Shown piece after piece: positions 27,459 to 35,931 of a stretch of 64,000 nt of DNA. Location of the stretch: NCBI RefSeq assembly GCF_017565645.3, contig NZ_CP086136.1, positions 3,827,501 through 3,891,500 on the forward strand. The letters are read 5' to 3'. The position numbers and the translations under genes are program-made. The notes under the pieces are model-generated. The model worked only from the letters and a program-made list of their open reading frames with translations, did no database searches and was not told the DNA's origin. Source of the DNA: Bradyrhizobium barranii subsp. barranii. Lineage in GTDB: Bacteria; Pseudomonadota; Alphaproteobacteria; Rhizobiales; Xanthobacteraceae. Each line of letters opens with the position of its first letter. The stretch's first letter is position 1.

Positions 27459-29249
27459 ATGGCGAAGATGCGAGCCGTCGATGCTGCCGTGCGAATTCTG
27501 GAGAAGGAAGGCATCTCGACTGCCTTCGGCGTTCCCGGGGCCGCGATCAATCCGCTGTACTCGGCGCTGAAGAAGCGCGGGTCGATCCGCCACATTCTCG
27601 CGCGCCATGTCGAGGGCGCCTCGCATATGGCCGAGGGCTATACGCGGGCGAAGGCCGGCAATATCGGCGTCTGCATCGGCACGTCGGGTCCGGCCGGCAC
27701 CGACATGATCACCGGGCTCTATTCGGCGATCGCCGATTCCATTCCGATCCTCTGCATCACCGGGCAGGCGCCGCGCGCACGGCTCTACAAGGAGGACTTC
27801 CAGGCCGTCGACATCGAGTCGATCGCAAAGCCCGTGACCAAATGGGCTGTGACCGTGCGCGAGCCGGCGCTGGTGCCGCGTGTGTTCAGCCAGGCCTTTC
27901 ACATCATGCGCTCGGGCCGGCCGGGTCCGGTGCTGATCGACATGCCGCTCGACGTGCAGCTCGCCGAGATCGAGTTCGACGACGAGACCTATGAGCCGCT
28001 GTCAGTCTACAAGCCCACCGCGACGCGCAAGCAGGTCGAGAAGGCGCTGGAGATGCTCAACGCCGCCGAGCGGCCGCTGATCGTCGCCGGTGGCGGTATC
28101 ATCAACGCCGACGCCTCGGACCTGCTGGTGGAATTCGCCGAGATCGCCAACGTGCCGGTCGTGCCGACGCTGATGGCGTGGGGTGCGATCCCCGACGACC
28201 ACGTGCTGATGGCCGGCATGGTCGGCCTGCAGACCAGCCACCGCTATGGCAATGCGACCATGCTGGAATCCGACTTCGTGCTCGGCATCGGCAACCGCTG
28301 GGCCAATCGCCACACCGGCTCGGTCGAGACCTACACCAAGGGCCGCACCTTCGTGCATGTCGACATCGAGCCGACCCAGATCGGGCGCGTGTTCAATCCG
28401 GATCTCGGCATCGTCTCGGACGCCAAGGCCGCGCTCGAGCTCTTCGTCACCGTCGCCAGGGAGTGGCGCCGGTCAGGCAGGCTCCGCGAGCGCCAGGCGT
28501 GGCCCGCGGCCTGCCGCGATCGCAAGAAGACGATGCTGCGCAAGAGCCATTTCGACAACGTCCCGATCAAGCCGCAGCGCGTCTATGAGGAGATGAACAA
28601 GGCCTTCGGCCGCGACACCACCTATGTCACCGTGATCGGCTTGTCGCAGATCGCCGGCGCGCAGTTCTTGGGCGTCTACAAGCCGCGCAACTGGATCAAT
28701 GCCGGGCAAGCCGGCCCGCTCGGCTGGACGCTGCCTGCCGCGCTCGGGGTGCGTGCGGCATGCCCGGATCGCGAGATCGTCGCGCTATCAGGCGATTACG
28801 ACTTCCAGTTCCTGATCGAGGAGCTCGCGGTCGGCGCGCAGTTCAATCTGCCCTACATCCACGTCGTCGTGAACAATTCCTATCTCGGCCTGATCCGCCA
28901 GGCCCAGCGCGGCTTCGACATGGATTACCACGTCCAGCTCTCCTTCGAGAACGTCAACGCACCGGAGCTCGGTGGCTACGGCGTCGACCACGTCGCGGTC
29001 GCCGAAGGCCTGGGCTGCAAGGCAATCCGCGTCACTGATCCCAAGGATACGCAGGCGGCGTTCGCGACCGCGCGTGAATTGATGGCGAAGCACCGCGTGC
29101 CTGTCGTGGTCGAGTTCATTCTCGAACGCGTCACCAACATCGCGATGGGCACGGAGATCGACAACATCGTCGAGTTCGAGGAGGTGCTGGATCTGCCGCT
29201 CGACGAGGTCGGGACCAAGCGGCCCGGCGTGCTGCAGCCGGCGGAATAG
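27459..29249 (+). CDS. gcl: Glyoxylate carboligase (tartronate-semialdehyde synthase)
   Basis: A 596-residue ThDP enzyme joining two glyoxylates to tartronate semialdehyde with CO2 release. [17 protein letters not shown] carries valine 51 where other ThDP enzymes have the catalytic glutamate; this substitution is the hallmark of Gcl. The PP domain shows [13 protein letters not shown] and [10 protein letters not shown]. The FAD-binding middle domain is full-length. It starts a gcl-hyi-glxR operon (gap to hyi 11 bp). Confidence 0.97.
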   Translation: MAKMRAVDAAVRILEKEGISTAFGVPGAAINPLYSALKKRGSIRHILARHVEGASHMAEGYTRAKAGNIGVCIGTSGPAGTDMITGLYSAIADSIPILCITGQAPRARLYKEDFQAVDIESIAKPVTKWAVTVREPALVPRVFSQAFHIMRSGRPGPVLIDMPLDVQLAEIEFDDETYEPLSVYKPTATRKQVEKALEMLNAAERPLIVAGGGIINADASDLLVEFAEIANVPVVPTLMAWGAIPDDHVLMAGMVGLQTSHRYGNATMLESDFVLGIGNRWANRHTGSVETYTKGRTFVHVDIEPTQIGRVFNPDLGIVSDAKAALELFVTVAREWRRSGRLRERQAWPAACRDRKKTMLRKSHFDNVPIKPQRVYEEMNKAFGRDTTYVTVIGLSQIAGAQFLGVYKPRNWINAGQAGPLGWTLPAALGVRAACPDREIVALSGDYDFQFLIEELAVGAQFNLPYIHVVVNNSYLGLIRQAQRGFDMDYHVQLSFENVNAPELGGYGVDHVAVAEGLGCKAIRVTDPKDTQAAFATARELMAKHRVPVVVEFILERVTNIAMGTEIDNIVEFEEVLDLPLDEVGTKRPGVLQPAE

Positions 29250-29260
29250 GGGAGAGCATC

Positions 29261-30046
29261 ATGCCGAAATTTGCCGCCAACCTCACCATGCTCTTCAACG
29301 AGATGCCGTTTCCCGATCGCTTCGCTGCGGCGAAAGCGGCGGGCTTCTCCGGGGTCGAGTATCTCTTCCCGTATGATTTCGACAAGGCGTTGCTGCGCGA
29401 GCAGCTCGAGGCTCACGGGCTGACGCAGGTGCTGCACAACCTTCCAGCGGGAAACTGGGCAGCGGGCGAGCGCGGCATCGCGATCCTGCCCGATCGCGTC
29501 AGTGAATTTCGCGACGGCGTGTTCCGGGCCATCGACTATGCCAAGGCGCTCGATTGCGAGCAGCTCAATTGCCTCGTCGGCATCGCGCCCGCCGACGCCG
29601 ACCCGCGCGAGCTCAACGAAACGCTGGTCGGCAACCTTCGCTTTGCCGCCTCGACGCTGGCGCGCGAGAACATCAAGCTCCTGGTCGAGCCGATCAACAC
29701 GCTCGACATTCCCGGCTTCTACCTCAACGGCACCGAGCAGGCGGTGCAGCTGATCTCCGAGGTGCGGTCGAACAATCTGTTCATCCAGTACGACATCTAC
29801 CACATGCAGATCATGGAGGGCGATCTCGCCCGGACCATGCAGGAATATCTCCCCCAAATCGCCCATATCCAGCTCGCCGACAATCCCGGTCGGCACGAGC
29901 CCGGTACCGGCGAGATCAACTACCCCTTCTTGTTCCGCCACCTCGACGCGATCGGCTATCGCGGCTGGATCGGCTGCGAATACAAGCCGCGCACCACGAC
30001 GCTGGAAGGCCTGTCCTGGCATGCCGCGCAGACATTTGAGACCTGA
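29261..30046 (+). CDS. hyi: Hydroxypyruvate isomerase
   Basis: A 261-residue TIM-barrel of the xylose-isomerase-like family. It interconverts hydroxypyruvate and tartronate semialdehyde. MPKFAANLTMLFNE at the start, LLVEPINTLDIPGFYLN, YDIYHMQIMEGDL and IAHIQLADNPGRHEPGTGE in order supply the metal-binding Glu, Asp, His and Glu. AGGGGAGAG precedes the ATG. It lies between gcl and glxR. Confidence 0.95.
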   Translation: MPKFAANLTMLFNEMPFPDRFAAAKAAGFSGVEYLFPYDFDKALLREQLEAHGLTQVLHNLPAGNWAAGERGIAILPDRVSEFRDGVFRAIDYAKALDCEQLNCLVGIAPADADPRELNETLVGNLRFAASTLARENIKLLVEPINTLDIPGFYLNGTEQAVQLISEVRSNNLFIQYDIYHMQIMEGDLARTMQEYLPQIAHIQLADNPGRHEPGTGEINYPFLFRHLDAIGYRGWIGCEYKPRTTTLEGLSWHAAQTFET

Positions 30047-30058
30047 GGAAACGTAGAC

Positions 30059-30946
30059 ATGATCGACATCGGCTTCATCGGACTTGGCACCATGGGACGG
30101 CCGATGGCCGGCCACCTTCTGGCCGCGGGCCATCGCGTGCTGCTCCACGACGTTGCGCCCGTGTCGCCCGAGCTGATCGCGGCGGGCGGCATCGCCTGCA
30201 AGTCAGCCAAGGAAGTCGCGGAGGAGGCGGATGCGGTCATCATCATGGTGCCTGACACCCCGCATGTGGAGGCGGTGCTGTTCGGCAAGGACGGCGTCGC
30301 GAGCGGCATCTCCAAGGGCAAGATCGTCGTCGACATGAGCTCGATCTCGCCGCTGGCGACCAAGGAATTCGCCAAGAAGATCGAGGCGCTGGGCGCGGAC
30401 TATCTCGACGCGCCGGTGTCGGGCGGCGAGGTCGGGGCCAAGGCCGCGACCCTCACCATCATGGTCGGCGGCCCGGAGCGGGCCTTTGGCACCATGAAGC
30501 CGATCTTCGACAAGATGGGCAAGAACGTCACGCATGTCGGCGCCAATGGCGATGGCCAGACGACGAAGGTTGCCAACCAGATCATCGTCGCGCTGACGAT
30601 CGAGGCGGTGAGCGAAGCGCTGCTGTTCGCATCCAAAGCCGGTGCAAACCCCGCGCTGGTACGCAAGGCGCTGATGGGCGGGTTTGCATCGTCGCGGATT
30701 CTCGAAGTGCATGGCGAGCGCATGGTGAAGCGCAATTTCGAGCCGGGTTTCCGCATCGAGCTGCAACAGAAGGACCTCAACCTCGCGCTCGAAGGTGCGC
30801 GCGCGCTCGGCCTGTCGCTGCCGAGCACCGCATTGGCGCAGCAATTGTTCTCGTCCTGCGCCGCGCATGGCGGCAAGGCCTGGGATCATTCCGCGATGGT
30901 GCGGGCACTGGAACTGATGGCGGGACACGAGATCGCCGCGGCATAA
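30059..30946 (+). CDS. glxR: 2-hydroxy-3-oxopropionate (tartronate semialdehyde) reductase
   Basis: A 295-residue beta-hydroxyacid dehydrogenase. The N-terminal dinucleotide motif is GFIGLGTMGRPMAGHL; the substrate signature is DAPVSGGEVGAKAATL; the catalytic lysine lies in NGDGQTTKVANQ. It reduces tartronate semialdehyde to D-glycerate with NAD(P)H. It is 12 bp after hyi and completes the glycerate branch of glyoxylate assimilation. Confidence 0.95.
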   Translation: MIDIGFIGLGTMGRPMAGHLLAAGHRVLLHDVAPVSPELIAAGGIACKSAKEVAEEADAVIIMVPDTPHVEAVLFGKDGVASGISKGKIVVDMSSISPLATKEFAKKIEALGADYLDAPVSGGEVGAKAATLTIMVGGPERAFGTMKPIFDKMGKNVTHVGANGDGQTTKVANQIIVALTIEAVSEALLFASKAGANPALVRKALMGGFASSRILEVHGERMVKRNFEPGFRIELQQKDLNLALEGARALGLSLPSTALAQQLFSSCAAHGGKAWDHSAMVRALELMAGHEIAAA

Positions 30947-31058
30947 GTGTTACGCAGTAACATTCTCCAGATTTGGCCTGTCTTTCGTCGTGCGGGAACC
31001 GGAACAATGGTCCGACCCCGCGGTTGAAGGCGCAGAACAATCACTGGAGAGTGTGGAC

Positions 31059-31442
31059 ATGAAGACCCGTCTTGCGATTTCGCTGGCTGCCGTGTCGCTG
31101 CTGGCGTCGAGTGCAGCCTTTGCCCAGTCGACGACCGAACAGGGCGCCAGGGACGGCGCGCGTGCGGGTGGCGACATCGGTGGACCGATCGGCGCGATGG
31201 TCGGCGGCACCGTCGGTGCGGCCGTCGGCGCCGGCCTCGAAATTCCGAATGCCGTGCTCGGCGGAATCCCGCGCGACGATTCCGTCGTGATCCACGAGCG
31301 CGTCGTCGTCGGCGAGCCGCTGCCCCCGACCGTGGTGCTGCGCCCCGTGCCGAACTACACCGAGTATCGCTACGCGGTCGTGAACGATCGCCGCGTCATC
31401 GTCGAACCGCGCACGCGCCGCGTCGTCAAGATCATCGACTGA
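31059..31442 (+). CDS. DUF1236 secreted protein with glycine-rich segment
   Basis: A 127-residue protein. A signal peptide (MKTRLAISLAAVSLLASSAAFA) is followed by a Gly/Ala-rich zipper-like stretch (GGDIGGPIGAMVGGTVGAAVG) and a C-terminal DUF1236 motif YRYAVVNDRRVIVEPRTRR. The start ATG 31059 has only a weak ribosome site. Proteins of this kind are cell-envelope proteins of unknown role in Rhizobiales. A small palindrome TGTTAC-GCA-GTAACA (30948-30962) lies upstream. Confidence 0.8.
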   Translation: MKTRLAISLAAVSLLASSAAFAQSTTEQGARDGARAGGDIGGPIGAMVGGTVGAAVGAGLEIPNAVLGGIPRDDSVVIHERVVVGEPLPPTVVLRPVPNYTEYRYAVVNDRRVIVEPRTRRVVKIID

Positions 31443-31502
31443 TCGGTCAGAGCGTGAAGGCTTTGAACAGCCGGGCCCTGCGGAGCGTCACTCCGCGGGG
31501 CC

Positions 31503-31865
31503 TTAGTTCGTCAGGGCCGAACTGGCGCGGAGGCGTGCCATGATCCAATCGGCGACGGCGGCAAGCGCAAAGCCGATGCAGGCGGTGCCGGCATCGACCA
31601 AGAAATCGTCCAGCCGTGCATGCCGTCCCGGTGCCCAGAACTGCATCAGCTCGAGCACGCCGATCAGGACCACCGCGAAGGCCGCGACGGCCCAGCGGCG
31701 ATTCCGGTAGGCGAGGCCGAAGGCCAGTCCCACCAGGATGAAGGCGAGGGCGTGCTCGCCGTCCTGGCCGAGATCGGAATGGGGCCGCAGGCCGGGCGGG
31801 CCGAGGGTTGCGAAAGTGACGGCGGCCGCGAGCAGCCAGGCAAAAAAGCGAATAAAAATGGGCAT
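31503..31865 (-). CDS. VanZ-family membrane protein
   Basis: A 120-residue protein with four hydrophobic segments (FIRFFAWLLAAAVTFATL, LAFILVGLAFGLAY, AVAAFAVVLIGVLELMQFW, GTACIGFALAAVADW). The DGEHALAF turn and the LELMQFWAPGRHARLDDFLVD segment are typical of VanZ-like proteins. Function is unknown in Gram-negative bacteria. It is monocistronic. Confidence 0.8.
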   Translation of the reverse strand: MPIFIRFFAWLLAAAVTFATLGPPGLRPHSDLGQDGEHALAFILVGLAFGLAYRNRRWAVAAFAVVLIGVLELMQFWAPGRHARLDDFLVDAGTACIGFALAAVADWIMARLRASSALTN

Positions 31866-31942
31866 CCGGTGCCGATAGCACGGATTTGCAACGGCCTGTC
31901 ACGTGGCAGGGATCAGATCGCCGTGTAGTTAATGACGAAACG

Positions 31943-32551
31943 TTAAAGTGGCTCGCGCACGCCGAGGCCGTGCATGAAGCGTTCCCGGATCTGAACGGGA
32001 TCCCTGCGGGTGGTGCCGACGCCCGGCTTGTCGTCGATGCGGACCGCGATCAGGCTCGGCTCGGAGGCGGACAGGGCCTCGTCGACCAGCCGCTCGAAAT
32101 CCTCCTCGTCCGCGGCCCAGACGCTGTTGGCAAGTCCCGAGCCTGTGGCTATGGCGACGATGTCGGCGACGCCAGCGGCCGGTGTCGGCTGCGCACCGGT
32201 GATCTGGTAGATGCCATTGTCCATCACGATCATGATGAGGTTCTTCGGCTTCAACGCCGCAATCGTCGCGAGCGCGCCGAGCTGCATCAGCAGCGAGCCG
32301 TCGCCTTCGAGCGCGAAGACGCGGCGATCGGGCTGGGCCAGCGCGACGCCCAACGCAATCGGGAAAGCCAGCCCCATGCTGCCGAGCATGTAGAAGTTCT
32401 GCGGGCGATGGCCGGCGGCCCAGAGATCGAAATTGGTGTTGCCGATGCCGCCGATCACCGCTTCCTCGTGCTTGAGCTTGGCGATCAGGCGCGAGGTGAC
32501 ATCGAAGCGGTTCATGACCTTGGTGTTGCGGTTGTCCAAATCTGTGCTCAT
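31943..32551 (-). CDS. ThDP-binding subunit of a sulfopyruvate/phosphonopyruvate-decarboxylase-like enzyme
   Basis: 202 residues forming only the PP domain of a ThDP enzyme: FYMLGSMGLAFPIALGVAL, the metal motif FALEGDGSLLMQLGAL and MIVMDNGIYQITGAQPT are all typical of ComE-type subunits and phosphonopyruvate decarboxylase. ATG 32551 is preferred over a GTG overlapping the upstream stop. It is coupled to the PYR subunit gene just upstream. The active enzyme needs both. Substrate could be sulfopyruvate, phosphonopyruvate or another 2-oxo acid. Confidence 0.75.
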   Translation of the reverse strand: MSTDLDNRNTKVMNRFDVTSRLIAKLKHEEAVIGGIGNTNFDLWAAGHRPQNFYMLGSMGLAFPIALGVALAQPDRRVFALEGDGSLLMQLGALATIAALKPKNLIMIVMDNGIYQITGAQPTPAAGVADIVAIATGSGLANSVWAADEEDFERLVDEALSASEPSLIAVRIDDKPGVGTTRRDPVQIRERFMHGLGVREPL

Positions 32552-32562
32552 TCTGGCCGGCC

Positions 32563-33129
32563 TCACTTGTCGAAAACCTTGCCGCCGGTGAGCAGCGGGT
32601 TGAGGATCAGCGCCACCGGCGCCTGCGTGGTAACGGCCTGCTTGATCGAGCGGTCGGCGATGAATTCGAGTTCGTCGAGCCGGGTGATGGTGTGGTGCTC
32701 CAGCGCGAGCGAATCCAGCACCGGGCGCATGGTCCGGCAGACCAGCGATTGCCCGTAATTGAACTCGCCAAGCGTGCCGCGCTCGGAGACGAACATGATC
32801 AGCGGGATCTGGTAGGGCACCGCGAGCGAGGCCAGCACGTTGGCGAGCGTGGCGAAGCCGGAGGTCTGCATCAGCACCGCGCCGCGACGTCCGCCCATCC
32901 AGGCGCCGGAGACGATACCGACGGCCTCCTCCTCGCGGGCGGTGGCAAAGGTGGTGAAGAAGGGGTCGGCGTGCAGGTTCTTGATCAGCGGCGTCAGCAC
33001 GCGGTCGGGCACGTAAGGGATCAGGCTGATCTCGTTCCGCTTCAGGGTCTGCAGGACGATGCCGTGCCAGCTCCTGTCGCTGGCGCCTTGTGCCGCCTGG
33101 GGCGAGGTCTGCTGTTCCGCAAGCGCCAT
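32563..33129 (-). CDS. PYR-domain subunit of the same split ThDP decarboxylase
   Basis: 188 residues with the ComD-like pattern ATAREEEAVGIVSGAWMGG (glutamate that activates ThDP), VLMQTSGFATLANVLASL and LIMFVSERGTLGEFNYGQ. ATG 33129 follows AGGGAG. The stop is 12 bp before the PP-domain start, so the two chains are made from one message. It is divergent from the D-2-hydroxyacid dehydrogenase, which might reduce or oxidise the same 2-oxo acid. Confidence 0.75.
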   Translation of the reverse strand: MALAEQQTSPQAAQGASDRSWHGIVLQTLKRNEISLIPYVPDRVLTPLIKNLHADPFFTTFATAREEEAVGIVSGAWMGGRRGAVLMQTSGFATLANVLASLAVPYQIPLIMFVSERGTLGEFNYGQSLVCRTMRPVLDSLALEHHTITRLDELEFIADRSIKQAVTTQAPVALILNPLLTGGKVFDK

Positions 33130-33373
33130 TACGTTCTCCCTTGAGCCGCGCATGCTTCTTGGTTCTGGCCGTCGCGGCGGTCTGCCGAACTTGACGCGGC
33201 GGGCGGGATTGTCAACATGTCCGGGCCAGCACCGTGATCTGCGCCAGACGGCCTGCCGTGGCCGGCACCGCCATGTCATAAGCGGCGATAATGCAAAAAC
33301 GGGAGGAACGCATGGACGGGGCGCGGGGTGCGCTGGCCTTGCGGGTCTCCTTGAGAGAGCCGGAAGGGTCCTG

Positions 33374-34423
33374 ATGTCCGTCAATAGCAAGCGCGTCTTC
33401 TACGTCAAATACCTGGCCAATCCGATTTATATCGACATCCTGAAGGCGCGGTCCGACGTCCGGCTCGATCGCATCGAGAACGAGAGCCCCGAAGATTTCT
33501 ACGCCCCGATCCTGAACGCGGCGCATGTTTACCAGATCGGCGCCGCCCGCGACGAACTTGCCCCGCATTTCCATGTCGATGCCGCCTTCCTGAAGCGCAC
33601 GCCAAACCTGTTGCTGGTCTCCAGCAATGGCGCGGGCTTCGACCCTGTCGACGTCGAGGCCTGCACCGATGCGGGCGTGCTGGTCGTCAACCAGTCCGGT
33701 GGCAACGCCCATTCCGTCGCCGAGCATGCGCTGGCGATGATGCTGACGCTGTCCAAGCGCATCATCCAGTCCGACCGCCGCCTGCGCCGCGAGCGCGACG
33801 TCAACCGCAACGAGCTCGTCGGCAACGAGGTCGAGCACAAGACCGTCGGCATCATTGGCCTCGGCAATGTCGGCCGCCGCATTGCCGCGCTGTGCAAGGG
33901 CCTGCTCGGCATGAAGGTGCTGGCCTATGACCCGTATTTGTCGGCCGAGGTGATGGCCGAGCGGGGCGGGGCGAAGGTCGAGCTCGACGAGCTGCTGCGC
34001 CGCGCCGATTTCGTCTCGATCTCCTGTCCGCTCGACAAGAAAAGCCGCAACATGATCAGCACGCGCGAATTCGCGCTGATGCAGCCGCACGCCTATTTCA
34101 TCACCACGGCGCGCGGCTTTATCCACGACGAGGACGCGCTGCTCCAGGCGTTGCGCGACAAGCGCATCGCCGGCGCCGGCCTCGACGTCTGGTCGAAGGA
34201 GCCGCCACCGCCGGAGCATCCGCTGCTCCAGCTCGACAATGTGCTGGCGAGCCCTCACACCGCAGGCGTCACGATCGAGGCGCGCCAGAACATGGGCCGC
34301 ATCGCCGCCGAGCAGGTGCTGGAGACGCTCGACGGCAAACGCCCGCCGCGGATCATCAATCCCGAGGTCTGGCCGCGCTACGCCGAGCGCTTCAAGCAGG
34401 CGTTCGGCGTGACGCCGGGGTAG
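33374..34423 (+). CDS. D-isomer-specific 2-hydroxyacid dehydrogenase
   Basis: A 349-residue NAD(P)-dependent oxidoreductase. NAD motif VGIIGLGNVGRRIAALC, substrate-site HSVAEHALAMML, catalytic Arg in ITTARGFIHDEDAL, Glu in GLDVWSKEPPPP and the His in LASPHTAGVT are all in place. ATG 33374 follows GGAAGGG. It is divergent from the split ThDP decarboxylase. Natural substrate unknown; sulfolactate, phosphoglycerate-like and glyoxylate are all possible (inference). Confidence 0.88.
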   Translation: MSVNSKRVFYVKYLANPIYIDILKARSDVRLDRIENESPEDFYAPILNAAHVYQIGAARDELAPHFHVDAAFLKRTPNLLLVSSNGAGFDPVDVEACTDAGVLVVNQSGGNAHSVAEHALAMMLTLSKRIIQSDRRLRRERDVNRNELVGNEVEHKTVGIIGLGNVGRRIAALCKGLLGMKVLAYDPYLSAEVMAERGGAKVELDELLRRADFVSISCPLDKKSRNMISTREFALMQPHAYFITTARGFIHDEDALLQALRDKRIAGAGLDVWSKEPPPPEHPLLQLDNVLASPHTAGVTIEARQNMGRIAAEQVLETLDGKRPPRIINPEVWPRYAERFKQAFGVTPG

Positions 34424-34540
34424 GGGCGTGCGAAGCCTGATCGCGCTCCGATCGTTGGTTACGCGGATGAAAATAGAACGCGGCGGATTTTACTGATGGC
34501 GTGAATGAACGCGTATCACTTGTCCTGTAGTTGAAAGTCC

Positions 34541-34990
34541 ATGAGCATATTTTCGATTGCGACATCAGGACTTTCCGCGGCGAGTTTGCGTGTGAACGTG
34601 GCCGCGAGCAACATCGCCAATGTCCGCACGACCGGCCCGCTACCCGCCTCAAGCGGATCGAGCACATCGGCCGGTGCGGGCAGCTCGAGCATTGGCCCGA
34701 CATTTCCAGCGGCCTATGTGCCGTTGCGTGTCGATCAGGTCTCCCAATCGAGCGGCTCGACGCCAGGTGATACTGTCGCAACCGTGTCGACGGTTTCGCC
34801 GAGCTATACCGCACAATCCGACCCCGGCGCTCCCTTCGCAAACGAGGACGGCCTGGTCGTCGCGCCGAACGTCGATCTCGGCAGCGAGTTCGTTCAAATG
34901 GCAGCCGCCAAGTACAGCTTCATTGCCAATGCGAAGGTCATTCAAGCCTACGCCGAGACAGAACAGACCCTCCTCGATATCAAGACGTGA
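34541..34990 (+). CDS. Orphan FlgC-like flagellar rod protein
   Basis: 149 residues with the flagellar rod/hook N-terminal motif SIATSGLSAASLRVNVAASN IAN and the matching C-terminal helix FVQMAAAKYSFIANAKVIQ...TLLDIKT. The centre is Ser/Gly-rich and shorter than in canonical FlgC. No other flagellar gene is nearby. It could be an auxiliary rod protein or a remnant; the frame is intact. Confidence 0.8.
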   Translation: MSIFSIATSGLSAASLRVNVAASNIANVRTTGPLPASSGSSTSAGAGSSSIGPTFPAAYVPLRVDQVSQSSGSTPGDTVATVSTVSPSYTAQSDPGAPFANEDGLVVAPNVDLGSEFVQMAAAKYSFIANAKVIQAYAETEQTLLDIKT

Positions 34991-35130
34991 TCGCTGACGG
35001 ATTGTATCGACGCCTGCATTGGCGGCGGGAACCGTCACCGATCTTGATCCGCGTCAAAATCTCCTTTCCCGGTTCAGGCTAAATGGGATTAAAGTGCCGC
35101 CGGGGCACGCTGGCGCAGGCAGGAGGTCCC

Positions 35131-35343
35131 ATGTCAACTTATGTCGTCAGGTTCATGAAGGACGTGCTCGGCCAGTACGGCCGGCAGATCGAGGTTTGCC
35201 AGGGCACGCTCGAAATCGACGCCACCGACGAGGACGAAGCCAGGGAGCGGGCGAAGGCGAGGTTTTGCAAGGACCAGGCGTTGCATCACTGGTCGCTGCA
35301 TGCCGACCGGATCCAGGTCAAGCCGGCTGACTTTCCCTCGTAA
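35131..35343 (+). CDS. Hypothetical protein (70 residues)
   Basis: A strong AGGAGGT ribosome site precedes ATG 35131. The product MSTYVVRFMKDVLGQYGRQI continues with an acidic helix (DEDEARERAKARFCKDQ) and ends PADFPS. A beta-beta-alpha arrangement is likely. No family is recognised. Confidence 0.65.
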   Translation: MSTYVVRFMKDVLGQYGRQIEVCQGTLEIDATDEDEARERAKARFCKDQALHHWSLHADRIQVKPADFPS

Positions 35344-35346
35344 GAT

Positions 35347-35925
35347 TTAACGGCCCGGTGCCGGTAGCGTCGGCGGAGCGGTGACGCCCGCGCCGAGCGA
35401 TCGCTGCACCATGACCGTGTCCGACCAGCGGCCGTGGCGATAGGCGACACCGCAGAGCAGGCCGGCGCGCGCGAAGCCGAACTTTTCGTGCAGCGCCAGC
35501 GAGGGCGCGTTGTCGGCGTCGATATAGCCGATCATCTGGCGGAAGCCGGCCGCCGCACACGCATCGATCATTCCCTGGAGCAGCAGCCGGCCGACGCCGC
35601 GGCCGAGATGTTCGTAGTGGACGTAGATCGAATGCTTGGCCGTGTAGCGATAGGCCGGGCGCTTGCGGAACAGCACGGCATAGGCATAGCCGACCACCTC
35701 GCCGCGATAGGTCGCGACCAGATGCGGCAGGCGGGTCTGCTTCAGGTTCTTGCGGCGGTCGCGCAGATCGTCCGGTTCGGGCGCGCCGGTTCCCTCGACA
35801 TCGCGCGGCACGCCATTGCGGACGTGATGGCGGTAGATCGCCAGCATCGCCTCGACATCGCTCTCCCGTGAGGGGCGGACCTGAACCGGCTCGTCATCTG
35901 TACGCGCAATCGCTGTTTCGTTCAT
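35347..35925 (-). CDS. GNAT N-acetyltransferase (phosphinothricin-acetyltransferase-like)
   Basis: A 192-residue GNAT-fold enzyme. RPSRESDVEAMLAIYRHHV is the usual opening of the Pat/Bar group, YVHYEHLGRGVGRLLLQGMI includes the acetyl-CoA motif A, and NAPSLALHEKFGFARAG is motif B. ATG 35925 is preferred to GTG 35931 by spacing. It follows the decarboxylase gene by six bases on the same strand, so they are co-transcribed; it may acetylate an amine or amino acid analogue. Confidence 0.88.
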   Translation of the reverse strand: MNETAIARTDDEPVQVRPSRESDVEAMLAIYRHHVRNGVPRDVEGTGAPEPDDLRDRRKNLKQTRLPHLVATYRGEVVGYAYAVLFRKRPAYRYTAKHSIYVHYEHLGRGVGRLLLQGMIDACAAAGFRQMIGYIDADNAPSLALHEKFGFARAGLLCGVAYRHGRWSDTVMVQRSLGAGVTAPPTLPAPGR

Positions 35926-35931
35926 CGGCAC

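Noticed and set aside
31020..31060. Longer start for the DUF1236 gene at 30990
   Set aside because: The upstream extension is not hydrophobic and would bury the signal peptide.
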